A stretch of 64,000 nt of DNA from Oreohelix idahoensis (Eukaryota; Mollusca; Gastropoda; Stylommatophora; Oreohelicidae), in contig JAMPIV010010581.1 in NCBI GenBank assembly GCA_024509875.1, positions 310,001-374,000 of the forward strand, in the 5' to 3' direction. The notes beneath the pieces are model-generated. The model saw nothing but the letters and a program-made list of their open reading frames with translations, was not told the DNA's origin and made no database searches. Positions 1 through 9,592 of this stretch are shown here, piece after piece (the stretch's first letter is position 1; the number at the start of each line of letters is the position of its first letter). A program made the translations under genes and the position numbers.

Positions 1-2218
1 TTCTATTTCTTCCTCGCTGTGATATTGGGACTTATTAAAAAACACTATAAAAGACAGGACTCAGGCCCTGGCCACCTACATATACAGGTCATCCAAAACA
101 CAAGAAAAGATATTAGGACAAGCAATCAAACTGACAAAACAAATAGACAAAACTAACCCGGTTATCCAGACGTTGCAAGACCAGTTAGAACAACATAAAC
201 AACACACATATAAAAGTGCAATGCTGAGAACGAAATTATATACAACACAAGAGACTCCAAACAAACAGTACTTGGCAATAGAACAGAACATTCAACAAAA
301 TAAACAGATCCGCCAAAATACTAGATACAAATGGACAATTGCAAACGAAAACACAAACGTATGTCAGACCATCTTGGAATTTTATAAACAGTTATACACC
401 AAAGAAGAAACAAGAACAGACGTACAAAACATTTTTCTACAGTACACAAAGCCTCTCACAGGACAAGGTAGTAGAAATTTAGACCAAGTTCTGACACTCG
501 AAAATTTGCGAGAGGCAGTAAACACACTAAACCGAGATAAGTGCCCGGGTCCAGACGGCCTTACATCAGAATTCTATACTTTCTTTTTCCCCGTTCTCGG
601 ACCACTATTAATGACAGTATTTGAGGAAGCACTTCAGAAGGGCGAACTTCCTGAAAGTTTAAATCAGCCGTACATAGTACTCTTACCAAAAGACAAAACA
701 TGCAGGAAACTACTAAAAAAATTACAGACCCATATCACTTCTAAACACTGACTATAAAATTCTAACTAAAACTCTTACTAATAAACTAAAACCATTCATG
801 CATATCCTAACTCATGACGACCAACAGAACAGCGTGCCGCAGAGGAATATCAGTAAACATACATACTTTTTAGAGACTTGATTATTTATGCGTCAGACAA
901 GCAGCACGAGGCCGCTATTCTATTGTTGGACCAGGAAAAAGCTTTTGATAGGGTATCCTATTCTTTTTTACACAAAACTCTGTTCGTCTGTAATGTAGGG
1001 CCATACTTTAGAAAATGGATAGAAATTATATACAAAACACCCGAAAGTAAACTTTTAATAAACCACACAATCACAGAACCTTTTTATTTTAACTAGGTCT
1101 GTTAGACAAGGGTGTCCACTCTCACCCTTGACATATGTGCTTTCCATAGAACCCGTGTTAGAGAAAATTAGACAAGACACAAACATCACGGGGGTTTTCA
1201 TTCCAGGACAAGGTCAAAGAAAATTAGCCGCCTACGCTGACGACACGATATTTTTCCCAACCAAAAGTTCATCGATTCAAAATATTTTAAACACCTTTAA
1301 TGAGTTTGGACGAGCCAGAGAAGCAAAATTAAACATTCAGAAATCAAAGTTAATGGGAATAGGTAAATGGAGAAAGAGATTAGATTTTCCCTTTCAGTTG
1401 CTCCAAGTAAATGAAATAAAAATGTACGGTATTACATACACTGCCACACCAACACAAAGAAACACGGAGGTATGGAAAAACGTGTTTGAGAAAATAAAAA
1501 ACAGACTAGAAAGATATACGGTAAATACAAAACTACTACAATTTTCGGAAGATCGGTTTTAATCAACACCTTTATTTTACCTAAATTGATTTACATAGCA
1601 AATGTTCAAACCATTCCTCAAGAAATTATTACACGAATAAACAAACTCACAAGAACATTCTTATTTCGCAACACTTCACATTGTATAAAGCATAAAACGT
1701 TAATACAACCCAAAGATAGAGGGGGTATATCTTTACAAGATATAGCAACTAAAGTAAAAGCTTTAAGAATCAAGTACATAGGAGAAATCGTTGAAAATCC
1801 TGAGCAATACCCCCTGGCTCATTATTATATTGGTCTGAGATTATCTAACGTGTGTCGTTACAAAAATAATCAACCTCATTATTTTGGCACTTTACCACGG
1901 TTCTACAAACAATGCATACAAAGCATACCAGGACACACACCTTTATTACAACAAAACACACACGTTCCATTTACTGGAATATCATTAGTGCACGCCAACC
2001 CTCATTAGTGACAAGGATAAAACTTGGATACAATTATTTCATAACTGATTACCAACCTATTTTTAGGAGCCTACATGAGTTATCACTTGCTCCTCCCGCA
2101 AAGGAAGTCACATTTAGGTTACTATATAGCATGACACCCATTAGGCAAAACTTGTTGCACAGTGGAGAAACCTCCCAAAATGCAAATTATGTAACACCAA
2201 TACACAGGAGACAGAAGG
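1..2218 (+). mobile_element. Degenerate L1/Tx1-like LINE, 5' end outside window
   Basis: A non-LTR retrotransposon read on the plus strand. Pieces of one reverse transcriptase appear in successive frames: GPDGLTSEFY near 549-580, the finger motif YRPISLLNTDYK near 725-760, AFDRV near 940, the catalytic YADD within AAYADDTIFF near 1229-1258, and a C-terminal part with GGISLQDIA near 1720-1748. That order and wording fit the L1/Tx1 group. The copy ends near a T-rich run at about 2220. The endonuclease and 5' end lie left of the window. No target duplication could be assigned. Confidence 0.85.
173..2008 (+). pseudogene. Broken LINE reverse transcriptase ORF2
   Basis: Coding segments 173-751, 878-1096, 1128-1562 and 1586-2008 belong to one reverse transcriptase, split by at least three frame changes or stops. 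The first segment holds the linker and the GPDG part of the RT, the second the AFDRVSY motif, the third the YADD active site with the following thumb, and the fourth the basic C-terminal region. In a live element this enzyme nicks the chromosome and copies its own RNA there. This copy cannot make a full protein. Confidence 0.85.
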
Positions 2219-2356
2219 TTATTTTTTTTTTTTTTTACTGTAGTAGTTACTTCTACAATATAAATTTTGAAAAAGGACATAGTGGTTTACATTCCACGCA
2301 CTATTGACATGTATAGAGCTATCATGCTGAATTCTCTACCACTGTGTACACAAGTA

Positions 2357-2569
2357 ACCAACGGGCTGATCACCCGTTTGCCAGTCACTTCGATTACGGA
2401 AACAACAGCAAATGGATTGAATTGCCATTGCCCTAAAGACGCCAATAGGCGTGATGGGAAACAATGGCAAAGAAAACCTATCTGCTGTTGCCCTAAGACG
2501 CCACTAGGCGTAATGGCCACTGACTGCTTTGACGGTCGGCGGCTAAGGACGGAAGAAGAAGAAGAAGAA
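2357..2569 (+). mobile_element. SINE family A, copy 1, (GAA)n tail
   Basis: A 213-bp short retroposon flanked by the 13-bp direct repeat GTGTACACAAGTA at 2344-2356 and 2570-2582. Its head folds like a tRNA anticodon arm (ACGGG-CTGATCA-CCCGT, a 7-base loop with GAU at the anticodon place). Next comes a T-loop-like CTTCGATTAC. The body holds two related blocks, each TGCCCTA(A)AGACGCCA.TAGGCGT.ATGG, near 2428-2459 and 2489-2518, and ends in GAA repeats. Two more copies lie at 33075-33240 (minus) and 48605-48813 (plus), each with its own duplication, so the boundaries are secure. Derivation from tRNA-Ile is an inference. Confidence 0.85.
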
Positions 2570-2582
2570 GTGTACACAAGTA

Positions 2583-3180
2583 GAACTGAAACTTTTGACC
2601 CTGCTAGTGGAATTTAAATATTTAGTCTGGATATGCAGGAACTGCGCGGTGTATGAAAGAAAACAGTACAACGCCCACTTATTCTCACAATTATACCTAC
2701 AAAAAACACAATATATCAATGTTTGAAGGGATTGGGGGGTAGGGGGGAGGGGGAGGTAAGAAACTAATTTCAACCCAGAACTGACTGTACGTATGTTAAA
2801 TAATTATAGCCATGTTTGGCTTTATGGGTGCAATTTCCAATGTTTGCGTGAACGAGTTTATATGAAAACTTTCTTTTAAGTGTGCCAGTGAGTGCGAGTA
2901 CGCGTGAGTGGTTATATGTATTATAAAATGTACTGGATTTAGTTAATTGAAAAAGAAATACAAATCAAGAATAATAAAAACGGAACGAATGTATGTATGT
3001 CCCTGTATGTATATATCGGTATATAGGTGCAGATTCCAGGCTTTTTCTCTTCTTTATGTTCCTTCTTAAATGCTTTGACTCAATTCGGAGTGTCTAAACA
3101 GTAGTTCAAGTGTACATGTGTGTCGTAAAACGTGTATGTAAACCCACTTCTTAGTTAATACACTTTGTCGAGTTACAAAT
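2583..3180. other. No recognised feature
   Basis: About 600 bases between the SINE and a promoter-like stretch. It holds a G-rich run near 2729-2757 and short AT-rich blocks. No coding or repeat signal that I can identify. Confidence 0.5.
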
Positions 3181-3187
3181 ATGCCCC

Positions 3188-3600
3188 AGCCAATCAACGA
3201 GCATCGTTCACCAGTCTCTGAGACAGAATAAAATTAGGCATAACCCCTATTTTTCGGGACTCGGTCACGGCCCTCTTGTCTCCCAACATGGCGGAAGACA
3301 GAATAAAGTTAAACTTAAGCCCTGTTTTTCCGAGGTCATTGAAAATGCGAAATCGTCGGCTATTAGAAAGGCTAAAACGCCGAGAGCCAATCAAAAGCTT
3401 TCCTTACACACTGGAAGTTACCTGAGTTTACCTATATATACGGGCGAATTTTATTCAAAGTCACACACACCAACACGAAGCCAGCTAGAAGACATACTTG
3501 GGAAGAGAAAGCTGTCACGACTGATTTATTGCTCACCTGCATTGACAGGGCAGACTTGCTTCACTAGTATCTAGCTTGTATAAATCTTAGAGGGTGAGTA
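3188..3600 (+). promoter_or_regulatory. Promoter-like stretch with TATA and splice donor
   Basis: CTATATATACGGG near 3431-3443 looks like a TATA box. About 155 bases on, AGAGGGTGAGTATAC (about 3588-3602) resembles a 5' splice site. Upstream, two diverged direct repeats start AGACAGAATAAA.TTA at about 3219 and 3297. This could be the U3-R-U5 of a lost LTR element or a small promoter. No gene follows that I can recognise, so the call rests on short motifs only. Confidence 0.3.
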
Positions 3601-3805
3601 TACTTACTAGAAACTTGTAGGAGAATAGGCCTACAGCAGATATCTAATGTTTGTATATGGTGTGTGTCATTTATACTACCAATACCTGTATATATTTAAT
3701 ATAAATTGTTTCACTACGAATGCATCATGTTACTGATTGTATCTTGGGGAATTAGGCATAATTATTGTATTTCCTGATATGATTGATGAAGACGAAAACC
3801 AACTG

Positions 3806-4035
3806 AAATATAACCAAAAACAGTCCTTGTTAGGACTCATATAACTCCAATCTATTGTCTCATATAACTCCAATCTATTGTCTCATAAAACTCCAATCTA
3901 TTGTCTCATATAAATTAAATTGAAATATAACCAAAACAGCCCTTGTCAGGACTCATATAACTCCAATCTATTGTCTCATATAACTCCAACCTGATATATA
4001 TCCAAACAGTCCTTGTCTCAAATAACTCCAGTCTG
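3806..4035. repeat. Composite minisatellite
   Basis: Three tandem 23-bp units AACTCCAATCTATTGTCTCATAT run from 3843 to about 3911, with further units at 3958-3990 and later. They sit inside a larger repeat of about 115 bp, whose other part (ATATAACCAAAA.CAG.CCTTGT) recurs near 3809, 3923 and 3996. The last unit is decayed. Confidence 0.8.
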
Positions 4036-4062
4036 AAACAGAAAATAGCCTACGTCTGTATA

Positions 4063-4104
4063 CGAGGGGCGTTCAGAAAGTAATGCACCACATCGTTTTT
4101 CTCA
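4063..4104 (+). repeat. Mariner left terminal inverted repeat
   Basis: Matches the reverse complement of 5341-5382 at 40 of 42 positions, ending in TCGTTTTTCTCAG on both sides. It is the transposase binding end distal to the gene start. Confidence 0.95.
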
Positions 4105-4112
4105 GGAGCTGT

Positions 4113-5222
4113 TTATTCAAAAAGCATGAAATTTATATACAATATACATGGATATGTCATGTAAACATCGGTATTATTCAACATAATCCCCATCAACTTG
4201 TACGGCTTTATGCCAGCACGAAACAAGTGCCAGATTTTGTCTTGATCATGTAGCCATTTCTTCGCTAAATGAATCACTCCTTCATCATCTTCAAACCTTG
4301 TCCCACAGAGTGCATCTTTAAGTGGACCAAATACATGAAAATCAGAGGGTGCCAAATCGGGACTATATGGTGGATGTGGTAGTACAGTCCAACCCAATTT
4401 AGTGATTGCTTCCCGTGTTGCCAGACTTGTGTGAGGTCGCGCATTGTCGTGAAGGAGAAGCAGGTCTGTTGGATTCTTCTGTGGCCGAACTCTGCGACAA
4501 CGTTGATTGAGTTTTTTCAATGTCTTAATGTAAGCTTGCGAATTGATTGTCTCTCCTCTTGGCATAACGTCCACAAGAATCACACCTTCAATGTCCCAAA
4601 AGACAGTGATCATGACCTTTCCAGCTGAAGGAATTGTCTTGAATTTCTTTCTTCGTGGTGATTGCGGATGATGCCACTCCATTGACTGTCTTTTTGTCTC
4701 AGGTTCAAAATGATGTGCCCAGGTTTCGTCACCTGTAACGATCTTAGCCAAAACGTTCTCTCCATCAGCATTGAAAGGTTCAAACAATTCAGAAGAAATC
4801 GCTTTCCTTTGCAATCGGTGGTCATTTGTGAGACTTCGAGGAACCCATCTTGCGCAAACCTTAGAAAATCCGTGAGTTTTTATAACTGCATTTGAACTAC
4901 CAATGCTGACTGACAGCTGTAAGGCCAATTGTTGAGTAGTGATTCGCCTATCAGTAAGAATAATGCCCTCAGCGCATTTCAACATTTCTGCGTTGGTGGC
5001 TGTGGCAGGACGTCCACAGCGCGGCCGATAAAGCAGCTCCGTATCTCCACTTCCCGATTCTTTGATTCTCTGAACCCAGCGACTGACTGTGCTCCTGTCG
5101 ACTGCAAAACTTCCATACACATCACATAGACGCTTGTGAATGTTCACAACAGTTTCCTTCTCTGCAACGAGAAATGCTATCACAATTCGCTGCTTATAAT
5201 GCAAGATGCTAACACGCTCCAT
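4113..5222 (-). CDS. Mariner transposase, DD34D type, open
   Basis: A 369-residue protein that would cut the element out and insert it at TA. The N-terminal half is two helix-turn-helix domains (about residues 1-110), with VDRSTVSRWVQR as a clear recognition helix and GRP as an AT-hook-like linker. WVPRSLT at about 127-133 is the mariner interface motif. The catalytic triad is present: D in TGDETW, D in LLHDNARPH, and D in LAPSDFH. The last two are separated by exactly 34 residues, which defines mariner as against Tc1 (DD34E). The protein is slightly longer than the usual 345 or so, the extra part being at the C terminus. No stop or frameshift interrupts it. Whether it is active cannot be told from sequence. 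Confidence 0.96.
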   Translation of the reverse strand: MERVSILHYKQRIVIAFLVAEKETVVNIHKRLCDVYGSFAVDRSTVSRWVQRIKESGSGDTELLYRPRCGRPATATNAEMLKCAEGIILTDRRITTQQLALQLSVSIGSSNAVIKTHGFSKVCARWVPRSLTNDHRLQRKAISSELFEPFNADGENVLAKIVTGDETWAHHFEPETKRQSMEWHHPQSPRRKKFKTIPSAGKVMITVFWDIEGVILVDVMPRGETINSQAYIKTLKKLNQRCRRVRPQKNPTDLLLLHDNARPHTSLATREAITKLGWTVLPHPPYSPDLAPSDFHVFGPLKDALCGTRFEDDEGVIHLAKKWLHDQDKIWHLFRAGIKPYKLMGIMLNNTDVYMTYPCILYINFMLFE

Positions 5223-5340
5223 TTCAACGGTTTAGGGCAGCCGTATTATTTGACCGGTTGCGGTGCAATTTGGTGCACACAATTGGCACATACCATATTT
5301 GAAGTGTGCAAAATTTCATGCTTCTATCTTCATTATTAGC

Positions 5341-5382
5341 TGAGAAAAACGATGTGATGCATTACTTTCTGAGCGCCCCTCG
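5341..5382 (-). repeat. Mariner right terminal inverted repeat
   Basis: Partner of the left repeat. It lies 118 bases upstream of the transposase start, the usual position for the gene-proximal end. Confidence 0.95.
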
Positions 5383-5506
5383 TATATTTAATATAACTTT
5401 AGTTTTTGATTTACTATGACTGTATCAGAACCAGCCAGTATAGCACTTGTCAGAGAGGGCCTGGTACATTATAGGGGGAAGGAATAGGTTTAATCACACC
5501 TAGGTG

Positions 5507-5600
5507 TACATATTATTGGATGTATTCATGTATTCAATTTATATTATTGGATGTATTCATGTATTCAATTTATATTATTGGATGTATTCATGTATTAATT
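5507..5600. repeat. 31-bp minisatellite, three units
   Basis: Three tandem copies of a 31-bp unit containing TATTATTGGATGTATTCATG, almost perfect, the last ending in ATTAATTTATC. The flanks 5385-5506 and 5601-5789 hold nothing else I recognise. Confidence 0.9.
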
Positions 5601-5789
5601 TATCAGAAAGAATATTTTGCAAGTAGACACCTGTCTTGTCTCGCTATTGCTAACTCATACTGAGCCATGCAGACACCTGAGACACGCTCATCTCATATAC
5701 AATAGAAATAGGTGGGCTTGAGGACAGAAATTTGCCCCTATTTTTTACTTGTTATATGTTTTATTCGTGTCATCCAACCTGAGGTGGTC

Positions 5790-6185
5790 GTAAGTCGTGT
5801 CAATCCAGCTGCCTGGAACTTCGCAGGAGCACAGTGATTGCACAGGAGCTACATCTTTAGCCTCCCTCAGTCTTGAGTGGGCTAACGAAACGATCATCAG
5901 CGGGTGTTGTGTGCAAGAAATTAAGGACAGAACTGTTTCAAGGGATGAGTATTATTCTGGATCCAACTACTTCCCATTCAGTGAGTGCTTTCTGTGCTTC
6001 TTTAGACAACATAAGAGCTACCCCTTCACTGTGGTGTGAACTTTCGTCTTCTTGTCTACCCCCTTCCACTTTGTTTCACAAAGTCCCAGAACCTCGATTT
6101 TATATTCCCACATTTCTGCTGCTACTTGTGCCACTTTCCTTTGTTCATTTAATGTCCGAACATTCCAGGTGCCAAATCAGTCATA
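5790..6185 (-). pseudogene. LINE endonuclease fragment, RTE-like
   Basis: Read on the minus strand from 6185 downward, this encodes the start of an apurinic-type endonuclease domain. Recognisable pieces are GTWNVRTLNEQRKVAQ-like wording near 6170-6120 (the GTWN start motif; N binds the metal) and LGLCETK (catalytic E) near 6085. A block with LSKEAQKALTEWE follows near 5990-5950. These are hallmarks of RTE-type elements such as the one at 21929-23535. Several stops and frame changes break it. The reverse transcriptase part is absent. Confidence 0.7.
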
Positions 6186-6188
6186 CAT

Positions 6189-6273
6189 TACCGTAATACA
6201 CAAAGTGAACACAGACAAGAAATACATGCAAAATTACAGACCAATCTCTCTCCTTAATAGGGATTATAAAATG
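6189..6273 (+). pseudogene. L1/Tx1-like LINE scrap
   Basis: About 85 bases encoding NTDKKYMQNYRPISLLN followed by DYKM, the finger motif of L1/Tx1-type reverse transcriptase, the same family as 1-2218. It abuts an opposite-strand LINE fragment on the left and P1 on the right. It is in frame with P1, so the reading frame 6052-6978 starts inside unrelated LINE material. Confidence 0.7.
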
Positions 6274-7161
6274 TACGTGACTCAAAGTTTGATAACGGCT
6301 GGATTGACGGTTACAGAATATTTGGAACATACTTCCCCTACCAATTACATCTTATGGCACGAGACTACTAAAACCACCACCAAAGCTCATGCATCTCAGA
6401 TAAAGTTAAATGATCACAGACCTGTTCCGACCGCTAGGATGAAATCTATGAGACCTGTCAGAAAAGCTACTCTTTCCCATTATCCCTCTTCCACTTCCAT
6501 TGCTTCCAGCTATGACAAATCCATTCCTCATGCCGATATCCCTATAGATTTCAGAGAAGCGGGGAAGCGTAATAGAAAGGAACGAGACACTTCATCCGAA
6601 GAAGACGACAGACCATTACACGAATTACGACAGAGGATACAACAACGCAATGCTCGGTTACGAAGTCATACTGAACCACAGACCAAAGATGAATATTCTT
6701 CTCCGCAACACTCCAACATGACCTCATCTCCGATTCCGGTTCAACCACCTATACCAGATGACCAGACTCATTCCTCTGCCACAGTCACAGCTGAATCATG
6801 GAGAGATATCCCTTCTGAACCACTACCACCACTCTCCGTGTCTGAAGATATCCATTCTGATATTGATATACCTACTCGATGCGCTGTTAAACGCTATTAC
6901 TCATCATCCTTCACTGATTCAGCTCCATTGTCAAAGCTGATAAGACCTAAACAGGAACATGTACGGCTGCGAGTTTGAAGAAAACGTCGAAAATTGCCCA
7001 CCTCCTCTTCGGACGGTACACATCCCCGTAACCCTGATGAACACGTCGCTCACATTAACATGACGATTCGCCACACAGACCACCATCAATATGATCAGCG
7101 CTTATCATCACGAGACGTCGCAGTACTAGAATTTGCCAGAATGTGGCTTGCCAAACACTAA
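6274..7161 (+). pseudogene. P1: unrecognised polar protein, one stop codon
   Basis: I do not recognise this family. The frame runs from LINE material through 6274 to a TAA at 7159-7161, broken once by a TGA at 6976-6978 where an arginine CGA is likely ancestral. The product is Ser/Pro/Glu-rich and looks mostly disordered, with an acidic patch (TSSEEDD) and a basic patch after RPKQEHVRLRV. The end, QYDQRLSSRDVAVLEFA, closely matches P2 (QYDARLTSREIAMLEAM). HVRLRV and a preceding VKR.Y....DS.P pattern also match P2, so this is a real gene family. A splice acceptor and an envelope-like gene follow within 40 bases, which suggests an accessory gene of a retrovirus-like element. The true N terminus is unknown. 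Confidence 0.6.
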
Positions 7162-7170
7162 CGTTTATAA

Positions 7171-7196
7171 TTGTCTTTTTCTTAGTCTTTTTCAGA
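7171..7196 (+). promoter_or_regulatory. Candidate splice acceptor before envelope-like gene
   Basis: A pyrimidine-rich run ends in TTTTTCAG at 7188-7195, and the ATG of the envelope-like frame follows at 7197. Envelope genes of retroviruses and errantiviruses are expressed from a spliced subgenomic RNA, and the position fits that. A similar pyrimidine-CAG sequence ends at 29187 just after P2. Confidence 0.45.
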
Positions 7197-8384
7197 ATGA
7201 TAATGAGTTGTTCTATCATTCTTTTGACCTTGCACTTCGCGATAATTGTCACACCCCACCCGGCCAGCAATCTTTTGTAACGTGATGCAACACTGTTTGA
7301 GAAGATCAAGGACGTATCCGACTCATCTAGATGGACGATTATTCTTGTCACTTCCTTACGGCCACTACAGACAGAATTACAAGATACTATGTGCTCGTTT
7401 AGCATAATCAATCAGTATATCACTGAGACTATTAATACTTACATTGTATTACAACTTCATTTTTATGTGTTTTATCGACCATGTCGAGTAGAGAGACATT
7501 ACAGTTACTAGAAATCTTAGTTGCCAGGCAAACTAGTTTTCAATACTGTAAGTAGATATCGTAGAGCCAGTACACCTTTCATTGGTCAAGCTCCAGTTTT
7601 TTTTTTGGGACTTCCACTGATGACAACATAAACAGTCTCACATCACATGTACGTACCATCGCAGACAATCAACAGCTCATACACCATGTCCGAAACGTCA
7701 GTCTTACAGTTGTAAATAACACGTATACAGCTGTTAATTCTAATTGACTGCACATCAATCTTATGCAGAGTATCGTTACACAGTTAGTAAATTTTTCTAA
7801 CTCTGCGATTCAGATATTGTATAATGATACACAGCGTATAGTCACAGCGATGAGACATTTTTTTTCTTATGTATTTGGTTTTATTGATAAAGCTTGATAT
7901 GTTTTTTTTTTATATTACAAACACGATCACCACATTTGAAGGACACTTGGATTACTTTCGCACACATCGTTTACCACCCACATTAATGCCTTTCACAGAC
8001 CTTCGCCTCATTTTTACACAAATATCATCTACACTTCAACATACATTACTGTCACCTCCACTTGATTTCTATAATTTTTTTTTTTTTTTGGTACGAGTTT
8101 CTTGACGTTGATGCTATATTATCACATATGTTTTTTACTTTTGGTACATGTTCCATTAACAGTTGTTGATAATGTTTTTTGAGTTATATCGTATTCATAA
8201 TATTGTTATACCGCTTACTTCCCACATATCCTACGTTATCGTTTCATTAGTTGATTACATAATGAGCATATTGTTTACTTAGTCACATGTTTGTAAGTTT
8301 TTCTATGATGGTAATTTACTGTTTTCACATAATTTTCAATTGTTTTCATATGATGTCATGATCATATACTCTTGTTTTTTTTAG
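7197..8384 (+). pseudogene. env-like: Decayed envelope-like (F-type) gene
   Basis: Old, broken copy of a membrane-fusion glycoprotein gene. The ATG at 7197 opens a hydrophobic, signal-peptide-like stretch (SCSIILLTLHFAIIV) that hits a stop at 7278-7280. Further pieces occur in shifting frames. The first, near 7290-7340, contains FEKIKDV then a tryptophan. A later one, about 7620-7880, has heptad-like spacing and several N-x-T/S sites. The next, about 7950-8080, has LPPTLMPFTDL and LSPPLDFY. The last, near 8180-8220, has FELYRIHNIVIPL. The order and spacing recall the baculovirus F/gypsy Env family, with surface start, heptad region and conserved Y..L.PLP.PL-type segment. Many stops and frameshifts make it non-functional. 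Element E1 (8389) is inserted downstream. The family call is from recalled patterns, not a search. Confidence 0.5.
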
Positions 8385-8388
8385 GATG

Positions 8389-9573
8389 TGTTGCGTGAGA
8401 AATTCTCGCAACATCGTTTTATTACAATATATATTTTGTAACGCAAGGGCAACAACTGCTTGAAATTTATAGTCACTTTTCTCGGTAAGCAGTTGTTTCC
8501 TCGCGTTGGTATTGAATGCAGTTAAGTTTGCTATGCTAGGCCGTTTTCTCAGAAAACGGTTGGCAACCTGTTGGGTTATCCTTTTAAGGTAATCATTCTT
8601 ACGCTGGTTCGTAGTAAAGGTCCTTGCGTCTTAAGTTCTGAGCTGTGGTCATTTTGCGCTGGACTGCGCATGACTGGTCTTGCTTCTTGGTCGATCGATT
8701 TCCGCCCACCAGTCAGTGAGCGATTTTGAATAGCTAGGAAGATGCCTCGCTGAGAGGGGATCTCCGCTATTTTTTTGTTCTGTCAGGAATGTGAAGTCCT
8801 CTTAATGGATATTTCGTTTATTCGAGATAATACCTCTAGTGTATTTCCACATGCCGGGAGGCGTAATATTTCTGTGTATTTCCTGAAGGCAAGGTAAATT
8901 AACTTTTCATTAACTCTATCGATTTTTGGTCGTGAGCGATTTTTGATTCATAGCCTGTCTTCGAAAGTCGTCGTCACGAGATGTTTTCCCAGCTCACGTG
9001 TTGCTGTATTGTACCGCATCGGTTGATGCATGTCCCAAGGACCATTACTTGCTACTTTGTTACATGAACTAGGTTTGGAAACCTTTGTTATCTAGAGGAT
9101 ATTTTTTGAGGACATTATTTATACTTCGGCAGACGTGTCTGTCTTGCTGAAGTCAGATTAAGGAGAGTGAACTGATCTCATACATCTGGTTATCTTCTGG
9201 CTAAGATAGAAAGGGATGGAGAATTTTCCCGACTACATTACAGCCTTATAATGTATTGACATGCCTGTGAATCACCTTTATTATGATGCTGTCTACCGTC
9301 CATTGCTATACTGACATTGTTGCTGTGATAATGACTGTCTGATGTACCTACATATTCGCGTATACATTTTGTCACTGTGGCGTCCACAATAAATGATACA
9401 GAAAAACGTCTAGCTGTTACAAGCATCATTGACTTTATACGTCGTGAGTTAACTGACGTCCTTGTATGGATTGCCCTGTTTTTGTATGATCATTGTTTGA
9501 CTGTACATCATCTACACACTACACAAAACCAGACATGCGGATACCATCCATCATCATATGGCATCACGCATCA
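8389..9573 (+). repeat. E1 5' LTR
   Basis: Starts TGTTGCGTGAGA and ends CACGCATCA, giving the TG..CA ends expected of LTRs. It should hold promoter and polyadenylation signals. Short open frames inside it recur identically in the 3' LTR and are not genes. Confidence 0.97.
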
Positions 9574-9575
9574 TT

Positions 9576-9592
9576 TGGTGGCCATAAGCTGG
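9576..9592 (+). promoter_or_regulatory. E1 primer binding site
   Basis: TGGTGGCCATAAGCTGG begins two bases after the LTR and starts with TGG, the complement of a tRNA CCA end. E4 has TGGTGGCCATTAGTGG at the same spacing, so the two families use the same or a very similar primer. I could not name the tRNA. Confidence 0.75.

Larger units (their letters stand above)
4063..5382 (-). mobile_element. Mariner DNA transposon, apparently complete
   Basis: A 1320-bp element with terminal inverted repeats of about 42 bp (two mismatches), each starting CGAGGGGCG.TCAGAAAG, and flanked by TA at 4061-4062 and 5383-5384, the known mariner target. The only gene is a transposase read on the minus strand that fills the space between the repeats. 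Full structure plus an open reading frame point to a recent insertion. Confidence 0.96.

Noticed and set aside
3843..3911. CRISPR-like spaced repeats
   Set aside because: Units are directly tandem without spacers, and this is animal DNA.
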